From: Raineyella sp964528755
GTDB taxonomy: Bacteria; Actinomycetota; Actinomycetes; Propionibacteriales; Propionibacteriaceae
Assembly (NCBI GenBank): GCA_964528755.1
Contig: CAZGWN010000038.1
Location: 1 to 33,615, forward strand
DNA: 33,615 nucleotides
Reading direction: 5' to 3'
The number at the start of each line of letters is the position of its first letter. The stretch's first letter is position 1. The position numbers and the translations under genes were made by a program. Shown one piece after another: positions 24,297-31,166 of this stretch. The notes below the pieces were generated by a model, which was not told where the DNA came from, did not search any database, and worked only from the letters and a program-made list of their open reading frames with translations.

Positions 24297-25541
24297 ATGA
24301 TCTCGACAGCGCCCGTCCGTCCCGCGCAGGAGTACCGCCGGGCCCGTGGCGCGGTGGCCGCGTTGTTCCTCACCAACGGCGCTCTGGTGGCGAACATCCT
24401 GCCGCGTTACCCGGAGATCAAGGCCGCGCTCGGTCTCGACGCCTCCGCCTACGGCTTGGCGGTGGCCGCCTTTCCGACCGGTGCGATCGTCGTGGGGCCT
24501 GTCGCGGCCCTGCTCATCCGGCGTTACGGGTCGGGCCCCGTCGCGGTGGCCGGAACGATCCTGACCGGCCTCGGGGTGCTGGTGGCCGGGCTGGCGCCGG
24601 TGGAGTGGCTGTTCGCTCTCGGCCTGTTCGTCGGCGGCGCGATGGACGCGATCACCGATGTCGCCCAGAATGCGCACGGGCTGCGGGTCCAGCGACACTA
24701 CGGGCGCTCGATCATCAACTCCTTCCACGCGGTGTGGTCGATCGGCGCGGTCCTGGGCGGATCCATGGCCGCCGCGGCGATCGCCCTGCGCCTGCCGCTG
24801 GGGGTGCACCTGACGATCTCGGGCGTCATCTTCTCGGCGGTCTCGTTGGTTGCCCTGCGGTTCTGCCTGCCCGGCCGCGAGGAGGACGCCGGTACCGGGG
24901 ACCCGGACGAGGACGCGATCGCCGATACCTCGGAGATCCGCACCTCGCTGGGCGCCGGTGTGCCCCCGAGGGTCGTCGCCGTCCTCGCCGCCCTGGTGCT
25001 CATCGCGGTGGCCGGCACCGTCGTGGAGGACGCCGGCAACTCCTGGGCGACGCTGTATCTGTCCGATTCCGTCGGAGCCTCGGCGGAGCTGGCGGCGACC
25101 GGGTACATCGCGCTGGTCGGCGCCCAGTTCGTCGGCCGGCTGATCGGTGACGGGCTGGTCGACCGGTTCGGGCAACGGGCGGTGGCCAGGGTCGGCGGGG
25201 TCATCGCCGCAGGTGGGATGGGCCTCGCCCTCGGCTTCCCGTCGGTCCCCGGCACGATCCTCGGGTTCGCCGCCGCGGGCCTGGGTGTGGCGACCCTCGT
25301 CCCGGCGGCCATGCACGAGGCCGACGAACTGCCCGGTCTCCGACACGGCAGCGGCCTGACCATCGTGTCCTGGCTGCTGCGGCTCGGCTTCCTGCTGTCG
25401 CCCCCCTTGGTCGGGCTGGTGGCCGATCACGCCGGCCTGCGTATCGGACTGCTGAGCATCCCCATCGCAGGCGTTCTGGTCATCCTGCTGGCCGGGGTGC
25501 TGCCCGGTCGTCGCAACCCGACGAGAGAACGAGTCGCATGA
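24297..25541 (+). CDS. MFS transporter (YbjJ/fucose-permease-like)
   Basis: A 414-aa, 12-TM-type protein. The N-terminal pattern (ALVANILPRYPEIKAALGLD) and the segment AMDAITDVAQNAHGLRVQR with SIINSFHAVWSIGAVLG are characteristic of the YbjJ-like MFS subgroup, in which sugar-permease-like proteins are common. The substrate is unknown. ATG 24297 (leaderless) is preferred over the in-frame ATG/GTG at 24279. The stop overlaps the VOC gene ATG (ATGA), so both are coupled. Confidence 0.83.
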   Translation: MISTAPVRPAQEYRRARGAVAALFLTNGALVANILPRYPEIKAALGLDASAYGLAVAAFPTGAIVVGPVAALLIRRYGSGPVAVAGTILTGLGVLVAGLAPVEWLFALGLFVGGAMDAITDVAQNAHGLRVQRHYGRSIINSFHAVWSIGAVLGGSMAAAAIALRLPLGVHLTISGVIFSAVSLVALRFCLPGREEDAGTGDPDEDAIADTSEIRTSLGAGVPPRVVAVLAALVLIAVAGTVVEDAGNSWATLYLSDSVGASAELAATGYIALVGAQFVGRLIGDGLVDRFGQRAVARVGGVIAAGGMGLALGFPSVPGTILGFAAAGLGVATLVPAAMHEADELPGLRHGSGLTIVSWLLRLGFLLSPPLVGLVADHAGLRIGLLSIPIAGVLVILLAGVLPGRRNPTRERVA

Positions 25542-26299
25542 ACACCACCCCGACCTTCATCTGGGACCACAGCATCACCTACGTCGACAACCTGTCGGCG
25601 GCCGCGGCGACCTTTGCCGAGCACGGCCTGACGGCCGCGTACGGAGGCAGGCACGTCGGCCACGGGACCGAGAACGCACTCGCCTACTTCGGGCTCAACT
25701 ATCTCGAGCTGCTCGCCCTCGACGATCCGGACGCGGCGCGGGCCCAGACCGATGAGCGGGGCCTCATCTTCGCCGATGCGCTGCGCCGGCTACCCGATCG
25801 GGAGGGGCTGTTCCGGGTCGCCCTGCGGGTGCACGACATCGGGGCGGCGTACGAGACGCTGGCCGCCCGGGGGCTGCGCCTGGGCGACATCGTCGACGGC
25901 AACCGGACGACGGCCTCGGGCCAGGAGATCCGCTGGAAGCTCTTGTTCATCCTCGGCGACGCGGATGGCCTGCCCTATCCGTTCGTCATCGACTGGCAGC
26001 AGACGGACGACGAACGCAGTCGCGCCCTGCAGCGTGGCGGCCTGCTCGGGCAGCATCCGTCCGGCGAGGTGCACACGCGGCGGGCGGTGTTCGAGGTCCC
26101 GGATCCGCGGCGGATCGCCGAGCAGTGGTCCGGACTGTTCGGTTTCACCCGCGAGGGCCGCACCTTGGTGGTCGGGGAGGGGCTCTCCTTCGAGTTCGTC
26201 GAGGGTCCCCGGAACGGCCTCCGCGAGATCCGCTACTCCGCCCCCGCCGGTCACGGGTTCGACTTCTCCATCGGCGACGCCCGCTTCCGTACGGCGTAG
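25538..26299 (+). CDS. VOC-family (glyoxalase-like) protein
   Basis: A 253-aa protein with glyoxalase-like layout. The first half opens with IWDHSITYVDNLSAAAATFAEHGL, where the histidine sits at the usual metal-ligand strand, and has a matching LNYLELLALDD strand with the family glutamate. The second half (VHTRRAVFEVPDPRRIAEQW) repeats the fold more weakly. This is the Glyoxalase_3-like type often annotated as VOC family protein without known substrate. Coupled to the MFS gene upstream by ATGA. Its TAG stop lies inside the -10 box of the following regulator. Confidence 0.8.
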   Translation: MNTTPTFIWDHSITYVDNLSAAAATFAEHGLTAAYGGRHVGHGTENALAYFGLNYLELLALDDPDAARAQTDERGLIFADALRRLPDREGLFRVALRVHDIGAAYETLAARGLRLGDIVDGNRTTASGQEIRWKLLFILGDADGLPYPFVIDWQQTDDERSRALQRGGLLGQHPSGEVHTRRAVFEVPDPRRIAEQWSGLFGFTREGRTLVVGEGLSFEFVEGPRNGLREIRYSAPAGHGFDFSIGDARFRTA

Positions 26300-26302
26300 C
26301 GT
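26297..26302 (+). promoter_or_regulatory. -10 box TAGCGT for the LacI regulator, built on the VOC stop
   Basis: The VOC stop TAG (26297-26299) is the first half of TAGCGT. The hexamer ends 7 nt before ATG 26310, the same leaderless geometry as elsewhere. Transcription would start within or right at the operator at 26312. Confidence 0.5.
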
Positions 26303-26309
26303 ACCAGGC

Positions 26310-26345
26310 ATGTTTGCGCAAACGAGATCGGACGACCATACTTGA
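26310..26345 (+). CDS. Putative 11-residue leaderless leader ORF (MFAQTRSDDHT)
   Basis: ATG 26310 lies 7 nt after the TAGCGT box and opens an 11-codon frame ending in TGA at 26343-26345. The first codons are the operator GTTTGCGCAAAC itself. The stop overlaps the TTG start of the LacI gene (TTGA), so ribosomes finishing it would be positioned to start the regulator. It is inferred from geometry only; it may be a by-product of the operator palindrome. Confidence 0.35.
   Translation: MFAQTRSDDHT
26312..26323. promoter_or_regulatory. LacI-type operator GTTTGCGCAAAC (autoregulatory site)
   Basis: A perfect 12-bp palindrome with the central CG typical of LacI-family operators, placed at the presumed transcription start of the LacI gene. 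Near-identical sites occur at 28951, 30944 and 31068, in front of the linked sugar genes. Confidence 0.75.
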
Positions 26346-27442
26346 GCCACTCGGAGATACCGTCTGCATGGGACAACGGAGTGCATGTGCCCAAGGAACT
26401 CGCGTCACGCGTGGACGACCCATCGGAGGACGGGGCGAAACGTACGCCCGTGATGGCCGACGTGGCGCGGGTGGCCGGGGTGTCCGCCCAGACGGTCTCG
26501 CGGGTGGCGAACGGTGACGCGGGCGTACGGCCCCAGACCCGGGCGCGTGTCATCGAGGCCATGCGCGAGGTCGGCTACCGTCCCAACGGTGCTGCGCGGG
26601 CGCTGAAGCGGGGCAGCTTCAACTCGGTCGGCGTCATCACCTTCACCCTGAGCAGCTTCGGCAATATCCGGACCGTGGATGCGCTGACCACCTCGCTCAT
26701 GCGTCGCGGATTCTCGGTGAACCTGTTCGTCACCTCCGACCGCACCGAGCGCAGTGTGTCGGGTGCCTACAGCCGGCTCGCCGACGAGTCGGTCGATGCG
26801 ATCGTGTTGCTGTACGAGGCCGGCCTCATCGACAACGCCGAGGCGACCTTTCCACCCGGGCTGCCGATCCTGGTCATCGGGTCGACCGGGCGCCAGTCCC
26901 GGTTCCCGACCGTGGACGTCGACCAGGAACAGGGCGCGACGCTGGCCACCGACCACCTGGTCCGCCTGGGCCACCGCCAGATCTGGCATGTCCGCGGGCC
27001 CGGCACCGCCTTCGCGGCCGACCGCCGCGAGGAGGCCTGGCGGTCGGTGATGCGCGCCAACGACCTGGACGGTCGTCGTGTGCTGCCGGGCGACTGGACC
27101 GCCGAGTCGGGGTATGCGGCCGGCCGCATGCTGGCCACCCGGGACGACGTCACGGCGGTCTTCGCGGCGAACGACTCGATGGCCATCGGCCTGATCCGCG
27201 CCCTCCGGGAACAGGGGAAGGACGTTCCGGGTGACGTCTCGGTGGTCGGCTTCGACAATGCGCCGGACTCGGCCTATCTGTGGCCGCCCCTGACCACGAT
27301 CGACCAGGACTTCTCCATCGTCGGCGACATGTCGGCCAGTCTGGTGGTCGACGGCGTGCTCCGCGGGGCGATCGCGCCCCGGCACGAGGTCCTGCCGACC
27401 CAGCTGATCGTCCGGCAGTCCACCGCGGCACCGGCCCGGTAG
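26342..27442 (+). CDS. LacI-family transcriptional regulator of the galactoside locus
   Basis: 366 aa from TTG 26342. The LacI HTH and hinge are MADVARVAGVSAQTVSRVANG and YRPNGAARALKRGS; the periplasmic-binding-type sensor domain follows (SVGVITFTLSS, PILVIGSTGR, AVFAANDSMAIGLIRALREQ, VSVVGFDNAPDSAYLWPPLT), ending HEVLPTQLIVRQS. The N-terminus is about 35 residues longer than usual from TTG, so GTG 26387 (GGAG 5 nt upstream) or GTG 26411 may be the real start; TTG overlaps the leader-ORF stop. Operators at its own promoter and in front of the ABC transporter and GH42 gene argue that it represses all of these until a sugar, probably a galactoside, binds. Confidence 0.9.
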   Translation: MSHSEIPSAWDNGVHVPKELASRVDDPSEDGAKRTPVMADVARVAGVSAQTVSRVANGDAGVRPQTRARVIEAMREVGYRPNGAARALKRGSFNSVGVITFTLSSFGNIRTVDALTTSLMRRGFSVNLFVTSDRTERSVSGAYSRLADESVDAIVLLYEAGLIDNAEATFPPGLPILVIGSTGRQSRFPTVDVDQEQGATLATDHLVRLGHRQIWHVRGPGTAFAADRREEAWRSVMRANDLDGRRVLPGDWTAESGYAAGRMLATRDDVTAVFAANDSMAIGLIRALREQGKDVPGDVSVVGFDNAPDSAYLWPPLTTIDQDFSIVGDMSASLVVDGVLRGAIAPRHEVLPTQLIVRQSTAAPAR

Positions 27443-27456
27443 CCGACCTGTCGCCC

Positions 27457-27507
27457 GACAACGGGCAAGCCCACGGACCTTGCGGGTCCGTGGGCTTGCC
27501 CGTTGTC
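27457..27507. terminator. Bidirectional terminator: perfect 23-bp stem
   Basis: Arms 27457-27479 and 27485-27507 are exact reverse complements over 23 bp with a 5-nt loop (TTGCG). It sits in the 97-bp gap between the convergent LacI and solute-binding protein genes and can end both transcripts. No T-run is present. Confidence 0.85.
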
Positions 27508-27539
27508 ACCCTCGGCCGATGGGCCGAGGCGGCGCGACG

Positions 27540-28934
27540 TCAGCCGACCTTGGTGACGTTGTATCCCTGCTCATTGCCGTACGAGACGATCGCATCCGCC
27601 CATGCGGACAGACCGTCGGCGAGCTTGGTGCCCGACTTGTTGTACGCCTTCCCGACGGTGTCGGCGAACTTGGAGTTCGCCGCGACCTGGTAGGGCAGGT
27701 ACGACCAGCCGGTGTTGACAGTCCCCGCGCCCTCGGCCAGCACCTTGTTGTACTCCTGGTTGCCGAAGTACTTCAGCAGGTCCGGCGCCGCGTAGTCGCC
27801 GGTCGAGGACTGGAAGGCGGGGTCGTCCAGCGTCGACTGCAGCGACGGGAAGTTGCCCGCCTGGACCCGCAGCTTCGCCCCGTCACCATTGCTGACGAAC
27901 TCGAGGAACTTGTAGGCCGCGACCTGGTTGTCGGCCGGGCTGGCGGCCATCACGGCCAGCGAGCTGCCACCGTTCTCCGCGTTGACCGGCGATCCGTCGA
28001 GCGACGGCATCGGCGCGACCCGGAAGTTGCCGCTGGCGTCCGCCGAGTTGGCGAGCAGGTTGGCCGGCATCCAGGCCCCGGTGGGCAGCGAGGCGAGCGT
28101 CCCGTCGGCGAGGCCCTTGAACCACTCGTCCGACCACCCGGTGATGGAGGTCGAGATCAGGTCCTCGTCGATGAGCTTCTGCCACACCTCGACGAACTTC
28201 GCGAAGTTCGGATCGGTGAAGTCGACGGTGACGTTCTGCCCGTCCACCTTGAAGGCGCCGGGGGAGAGCTGCCACATGATCGAGGTCAGGTAGCCGGCGT
28301 CGTTGCCCGAGTCGGAGGTGATGTAGTAGTTGTCACCGAGGGCGTGGATCTTCTTCGCGTCCTCGTAGAACTGGTCCCAGGTGGTGGGCGGCGTATCGAT
28401 GCCGGCCTTCTGGAAGGTCTCCTCGTTGTAGAACAGCGCCATCGGCCCCGAGTCCATCGGCAGCGCGTAGATGCCCGCGGCACCCTTGGCCGTCGTCTGG
28501 TTGATGGCGGTCCACGTGCCCGGGGTGTACTGGCCCTCCAGCGAACCGGCGCCGAATGGGGTGAGGTCGGCCAGGTTGCTGCCGATGGCGTACTGCGGCA
28601 GCGCGTAGTACTCGATCTGGGCGACATCGGGCAGGCCGGTCCCCGCCTGCAGGGCGTTCGACAGGGCGGTGTACTCGTCGGCGGCGCCGCCGGTGTTGGT
28701 GACCGAGACCTTGACGTTCGGGAACTGCTTCTCGAACTCCTTGACGGCCTCGGAGTCCTGCTGGATCGTGGGCTCCCATGTCCACACGGAGATGCTGTAC
28801 TCCTTGTTGCTGTCGAAGGCGGCGGCGGACGGCGTCGACGCCGGCGTTCCACCTCCGCCGCAGGCGGCCAGGGCGAGGGTCACCCCGACGGCCGTGATTC
28901 CCGCGAGGGCACGCTTCATGGTGCTGAATCGCAT
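27540..28934 (-). CDS. Carbohydrate ABC transporter solute-binding lipoprotein
   Basis: A 464-aa extracellular binding protein of the family 1 carbohydrate type. The signal peptide (MRFSTMKRALAGITAVGVTL) ends in a lipobox ALAAC at about residues 22-26, so it is lipid-anchored. Body features are ISVWTWEPTIQQDSEAVKEF at the start of the mature domain, IYALPMDSGPMALFYNEETF and NGGSSLAVMAASPADNQVAA, all typical of sugar-binding family members. The start is ATG 28934 with AGAAAGG 6 nt upstream. It is the last gene of the transporter cluster and has its own operator-like site (28951-28962), so it may also be transcribed alone at a higher level. The ligand is probably a galactoside or oligosaccharide, judged from the GH42 neighbour. 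Confidence 0.9.
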   Translation of the reverse strand: MRFSTMKRALAGITAVGVTLALAACGGGGTPASTPSAAAFDSNKEYSISVWTWEPTIQQDSEAVKEFEKQFPNVKVSVTNTGGAADEYTALSNALQAGTGLPDVAQIEYYALPQYAIGSNLADLTPFGAGSLEGQYTPGTWTAINQTTAKGAAGIYALPMDSGPMALFYNEETFQKAGIDTPPTTWDQFYEDAKKIHALGDNYYITSDSGNDAGYLTSIMWQLSPGAFKVDGQNVTVDFTDPNFAKFVEVWQKLIDEDLISTSITGWSDEWFKGLADGTLASLPTGAWMPANLLANSADASGNFRVAPMPSLDGSPVNAENGGSSLAVMAASPADNQVAAYKFLEFVSNGDGAKLRVQAGNFPSLQSTLDDPAFQSSTGDYAAPDLLKYFGNQEYNKVLAEGAGTVNTGWSYLPYQVAANSKFADTVGKAYNKSGTKLADGLSAWADAIVSYGNEQGYNVTKVG

Positions 28935-28950
28935 TTTCTGCCTTTCTCGT

Positions 28951-28962
28951 TGATACGCAAAC
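28951..28962. promoter_or_regulatory. LacI-type operator half-match TGATACGCAAAC before the binding-protein gene
   Basis: The right half CGCAAAC is identical to the operator at 26312 and the CG centre is kept; the left half fits at only two of five bases. It lies 17 bp upstream of the binding-protein start in the 83-bp gap after the second permease gene, a site where separate control of the binding protein would be expected. Confidence 0.5.
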
Positions 28963-29017
28963 ATCGTTGTCGTGCAGTAGTCGAGTGTGTCGAGGGAGGT
29001 GGACCCTCCCGGCGGGC

Positions 29018-29956
29018 CTATTCCTTGACGCTGCCGGCGGAGAGACCGGCCTGCCAGTAGCGCTGCAGGAAGAGGAAGGTGACGATCAGCGGGACGATGG
29101 TGATCAGAGATCCCGTCACCACCAGGTTCTGGACCGGTTCCGCACCCGGGATGTACGCCTGCTGGTTCCACTGGTTCAGGCCGATGATGAGCGGATACCA
29201 GTTCTGGTCCTTCAACATGATCAACGGCAGGAAGTAGTTGTTCCAGGTCGTCGTGGCGGTGAACAGGGAGACCGTCACGATTCCGGGCGCGAGCAGCGGC
29301 AGGCTCACTTGGAAGAAGGTCCTCAGCTCGCTGGAGCCGTCCATCCGGGCGGCCTCCAGCAGCTCGGTCGGGACGGACTCCGACGCGAAGATGTACATCA
29401 GGTAGAGCCCGAAGGGCGCCACCAGCGACGGGATGATGACGGCCAGCGGTGTGTTCGTCAGGCCCATCCGGGCGAACATGAGGAACGTCGGCACGGCGAG
29501 TGCCGCGCTGGGCACAGCGATGGCGCCCATCACCGTCATGAACACGGCGGTACGTCCCGGGAATCGGTACTTGGCCAGCCCGTACCCGGCCAGGACCGCC
29601 AGGAACACCGCACCGCCGCCGCCGATGATGACGTACAGCAGGGTGTTGAGCAGCCACCGGGTGAACATCCCGTTGTTGTACGTGAAGACCTGGACGATGT
29701 TGTCCCAGAGGGCGAAGTGCCCACCGAACGCGAATCCGAAGGTGGAGATGAAGTCCTGCTGGGTCTTCGTGGCGTTGATCAGCAGGTAGGCCAGCGGGAA
29801 CAACGCGTACAGCAGGAAGATGCCGGTGACCACCGTGAAGAGCCAGCTCCGCCGCGGGGCGGCCGGGTCGTACCGGCGTAGGGAAGCGCGGGGAACGCCG
29901 ACCGCGCGGCGGGGGCGACGCGATTCCTTGGTCCGTGGTGCCGTGGTGGCGGTCAT
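29018..29956 (-). CDS. Carbohydrate ABC transporter permease (MalG-like)
   Basis: A 312-aa permease with about six membrane segments. The EAA coupling loop is LLEAARMDGSSELRTFFQVS followed by LPLLAPG, as in MalG/AraQ-type proteins, and the C-terminus (QRYWQAGLSAGSVKE) is the family-typical ending. The start is ATG 29956, with a strong purine-rich AGGGAAGGGG site, 2 bp after the first permease stop. It pairs with the MalF-like permease to form the channel of the sugar importer. Confidence 0.92.
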   Translation of the reverse strand: MTATTAPRTKESRRPRRAVGVPRASLRRYDPAAPRRSWLFTVVTGIFLLYALFPLAYLLINATKTQQDFISTFGFAFGGHFALWDNIVQVFTYNNGMFTRWLLNTLLYVIIGGGGAVFLAVLAGYGLAKYRFPGRTAVFMTVMGAIAVPSAALAVPTFLMFARMGLTNTPLAVIIPSLVAPFGLYLMYIFASESVPTELLEAARMDGSSELRTFFQVSLPLLAPGIVTVSLFTATTTWNNYFLPLIMLKDQNWYPLIIGLNQWNQQAYIPGAEPVQNLVVTGSLITIVPLIVTFLFLQRYWQAGLSAGSVKE

Positions 29957-29958
29957 CG

Positions 29959-30903
29959 TCAGCCCCTTCCCTCGTTGGTGTTCAACCCGCGCAGCTGGAC
30001 CACGTAGGCGATCGCGACGGTGATGATGCCCATCACGATGGCCAGCGCCGCCGCGTACTCCTGCTGGCCCGAACTGAAGGACAGGTTGTAGGCGTACATG
30101 TTCGGGGTGAACGAGTTCGTGATCACCGACGGCGCCATCTTCTGCATGATGCTGGGCTCGTTGAACAGCTGGAAGGTGCCGATGATGGAGAAGATCGTCG
30201 TGATGGCGATCGACCCCCGCAGGTGGGGGATCTTGATCGAGCGGACGATCTGCCACTCGTTCGCCCCATCGATGGCGGCCGCCTCGTACAGGCTCGTGTT
30301 GATGGTGCGCAGCGACGAGTAGAAGATCAGCATGTTGTACCCGACGTACGTCCAGGTGATGACATTGCTGATCGACGCGAGGATCCAGCGGTTCGCGAAC
30401 GGGTTGAGATGCCAGTCGAAGGCGCCGTTGAGCTGGCTCACCAGTCCGTAGTTCGTGCCGTACATGAAGCCCCACATCAGGGCCGCGACGACCGTCGGGA
30501 TGAGGTACGGCAGGAAGACCGACAGGCGGAAGAAGTTGGAACCGTGCAGCCGCCCGGAGTCGATCGCGATCGCGAGGAACATCGCGATGGCCAGCATGAT
30601 CGGCACCTGGATGAGGAGCACCAGGATCACCCGCCACAGCCCGGACCAGAACAAGGGATCACCGAAGAGCTTGAGGTAGTTGCTCAGTCCGACGAACACC
30701 GTCTCATCGAAGAACGCCCGGTAGGAGAACAGGCTCGAAGCGAGCGCGTAGACCAGGGGCGCGATGAACACGAAGAGGAAGACCAGCACGAACGGGCCCA
30801 CGAAGCCCCATCCCCGCCAGTCCTTTCGGCGTCTGTTCAGCTTCGGGGCCGGGCGGGAAGCACCGGTCCCGGCGACGTCATGGGTGATCGTTGTCATCTC
30901 CAC
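29959..30903 (-). CDS. Carbohydrate ABC transporter permease (MalF-like)
   Basis: A 314-aa permease with about six membrane segments and an EAA loop LYEAAAIDGANEWQIVRSIK followed by IPHLRG. N-terminal RGWGFVGPFVLVFLFVFIAP is the family-typical first segment. The start is GTG 30903, since GAGGAAG (30916-30910) lies 6 nt upstream; the ATG at 30897 is closer to a GGTGGAG that leaves no spacing. First gene of the leftward transporter operon, behind the perfect operator at 30944. No ATPase gene is in the locus, so a shared MsmK/UgpC-type ATPase encoded elsewhere must energise it. Confidence 0.92.
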   Translation of the reverse strand: MEMTTITHDVAGTGASRPAPKLNRRRKDWRGWGFVGPFVLVFLFVFIAPLVYALASSLFSYRAFFDETVFVGLSNYLKLFGDPLFWSGLWRVILVLLIQVPIMLAIAMFLAIAIDSGRLHGSNFFRLSVFLPYLIPTVVAALMWGFMYGTNYGLVSQLNGAFDWHLNPFANRWILASISNVITWTYVGYNMLIFYSSLRTINTSLYEAAAIDGANEWQIVRSIKIPHLRGSIAITTIFSIIGTFQLFNEPSIMQKMAPSVITNSFTPNMYAYNLSFSSGQQEYAAALAIVMGIITVAIAYVVQLRGLNTNEGRG

Positions 30904-30943
30904 CGTCTACTTCCTCATTGAAGGTGCTCTGGCCGAGCGGGGC

Positions 30944-30955
30944 GTTTACGTAAAC
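30944..30955. promoter_or_regulatory. LacI-type operator GTTTACGTAAAC before the permease operon
   Basis: A perfect 12-bp palindrome with CG centre, differing from the 26312 site only at the two bases flanking CG. It lies 41 bp upstream of the MalF-like gene; on the minus strand a TACATT -10-like hexamer (30961-30956) abuts it, so bound repressor would cover the transcription start. Confidence 0.75.
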
Positions 30956-30990
30956 AATGTACTCCCCGTGTCGACGTTTCGCCACCGTGG

Positions 30991-31044
30991 GGAGACCTTG
31001 TCTCCTACCGTACTGTACGGCGGTTGGGGAGGGAGCCGCCCTCC
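30991..31044. other. Three inverted repeats in the transporter/GH42 divergent region
   Basis: Within the 263-bp gap between divergent starts, three further inverted repeats follow in a row: GGAGAC-CTT-GTCTCC (30991-31005), CCGTAC-T-GTACGG (31008-31020) and GGAGGG-5 nt-CCCTCC (31028-31044). They differ from the LacI-type operator. They could be further regulator sites or leader hairpins; no open reading frame with coding character is present in the gap. Confidence 0.5.
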
Positions 31045-31067
31045 GGGAGGAGTCTGTCGGCTGGCGT

Positions 31068-31079
31068 GGTTGCGTGAAC
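31068..31079. promoter_or_regulatory. LacI-type operator GGTTGCGTGAAC before the GH42 gene
   Basis: It matches GTTTRCGYAAAC at 10 of 12 positions with the central CG kept. It sits just upstream of a TATGGT -10-like hexamer (31089-31094), in the spacer of the likely GH42 promoter, about 90 bp before the start codon. Confidence 0.6.
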
Positions 31080-31166
31080 ATTCTGAGGTATGGTTCTGGC
31101 ATCGACAGGTGGTGCCGTGGCGGCGAGCCCGGCGCTCGGCTCAGGCCAACAAGGAGGTTGCCAGCG

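Noticed and set aside
21338..24397. A 1019-codon open frame opposite the P-type ATPase gene
   Set aside because: Its translation is Asp/Arg/His/Gln-rich with no family motif; it is the usual mirror frame of a GC-rich gene, and the plus-strand ATPase has all its motifs.
27480..29060. A 526-codon plus-strand frame opposite the binding-protein gene
   Set aside because: Val/Arg/Gly/Asp-rich shadow; the minus-strand protein has a lipobox and sugar-binding features.
28935..29657. In-frame extension of the binding-protein gene over the second permease gene
   Set aside because: It has no family sequence, and ATG 28934 begins a normal lipoprotein signal peptide with a ribosome site.
30897..30903. 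ATG 30897 as the start of the MalF-like permease
   Set aside because: The GGTGGAG before it leaves no spacing, while GAGGAAG is 6 nt before GTG 30903.
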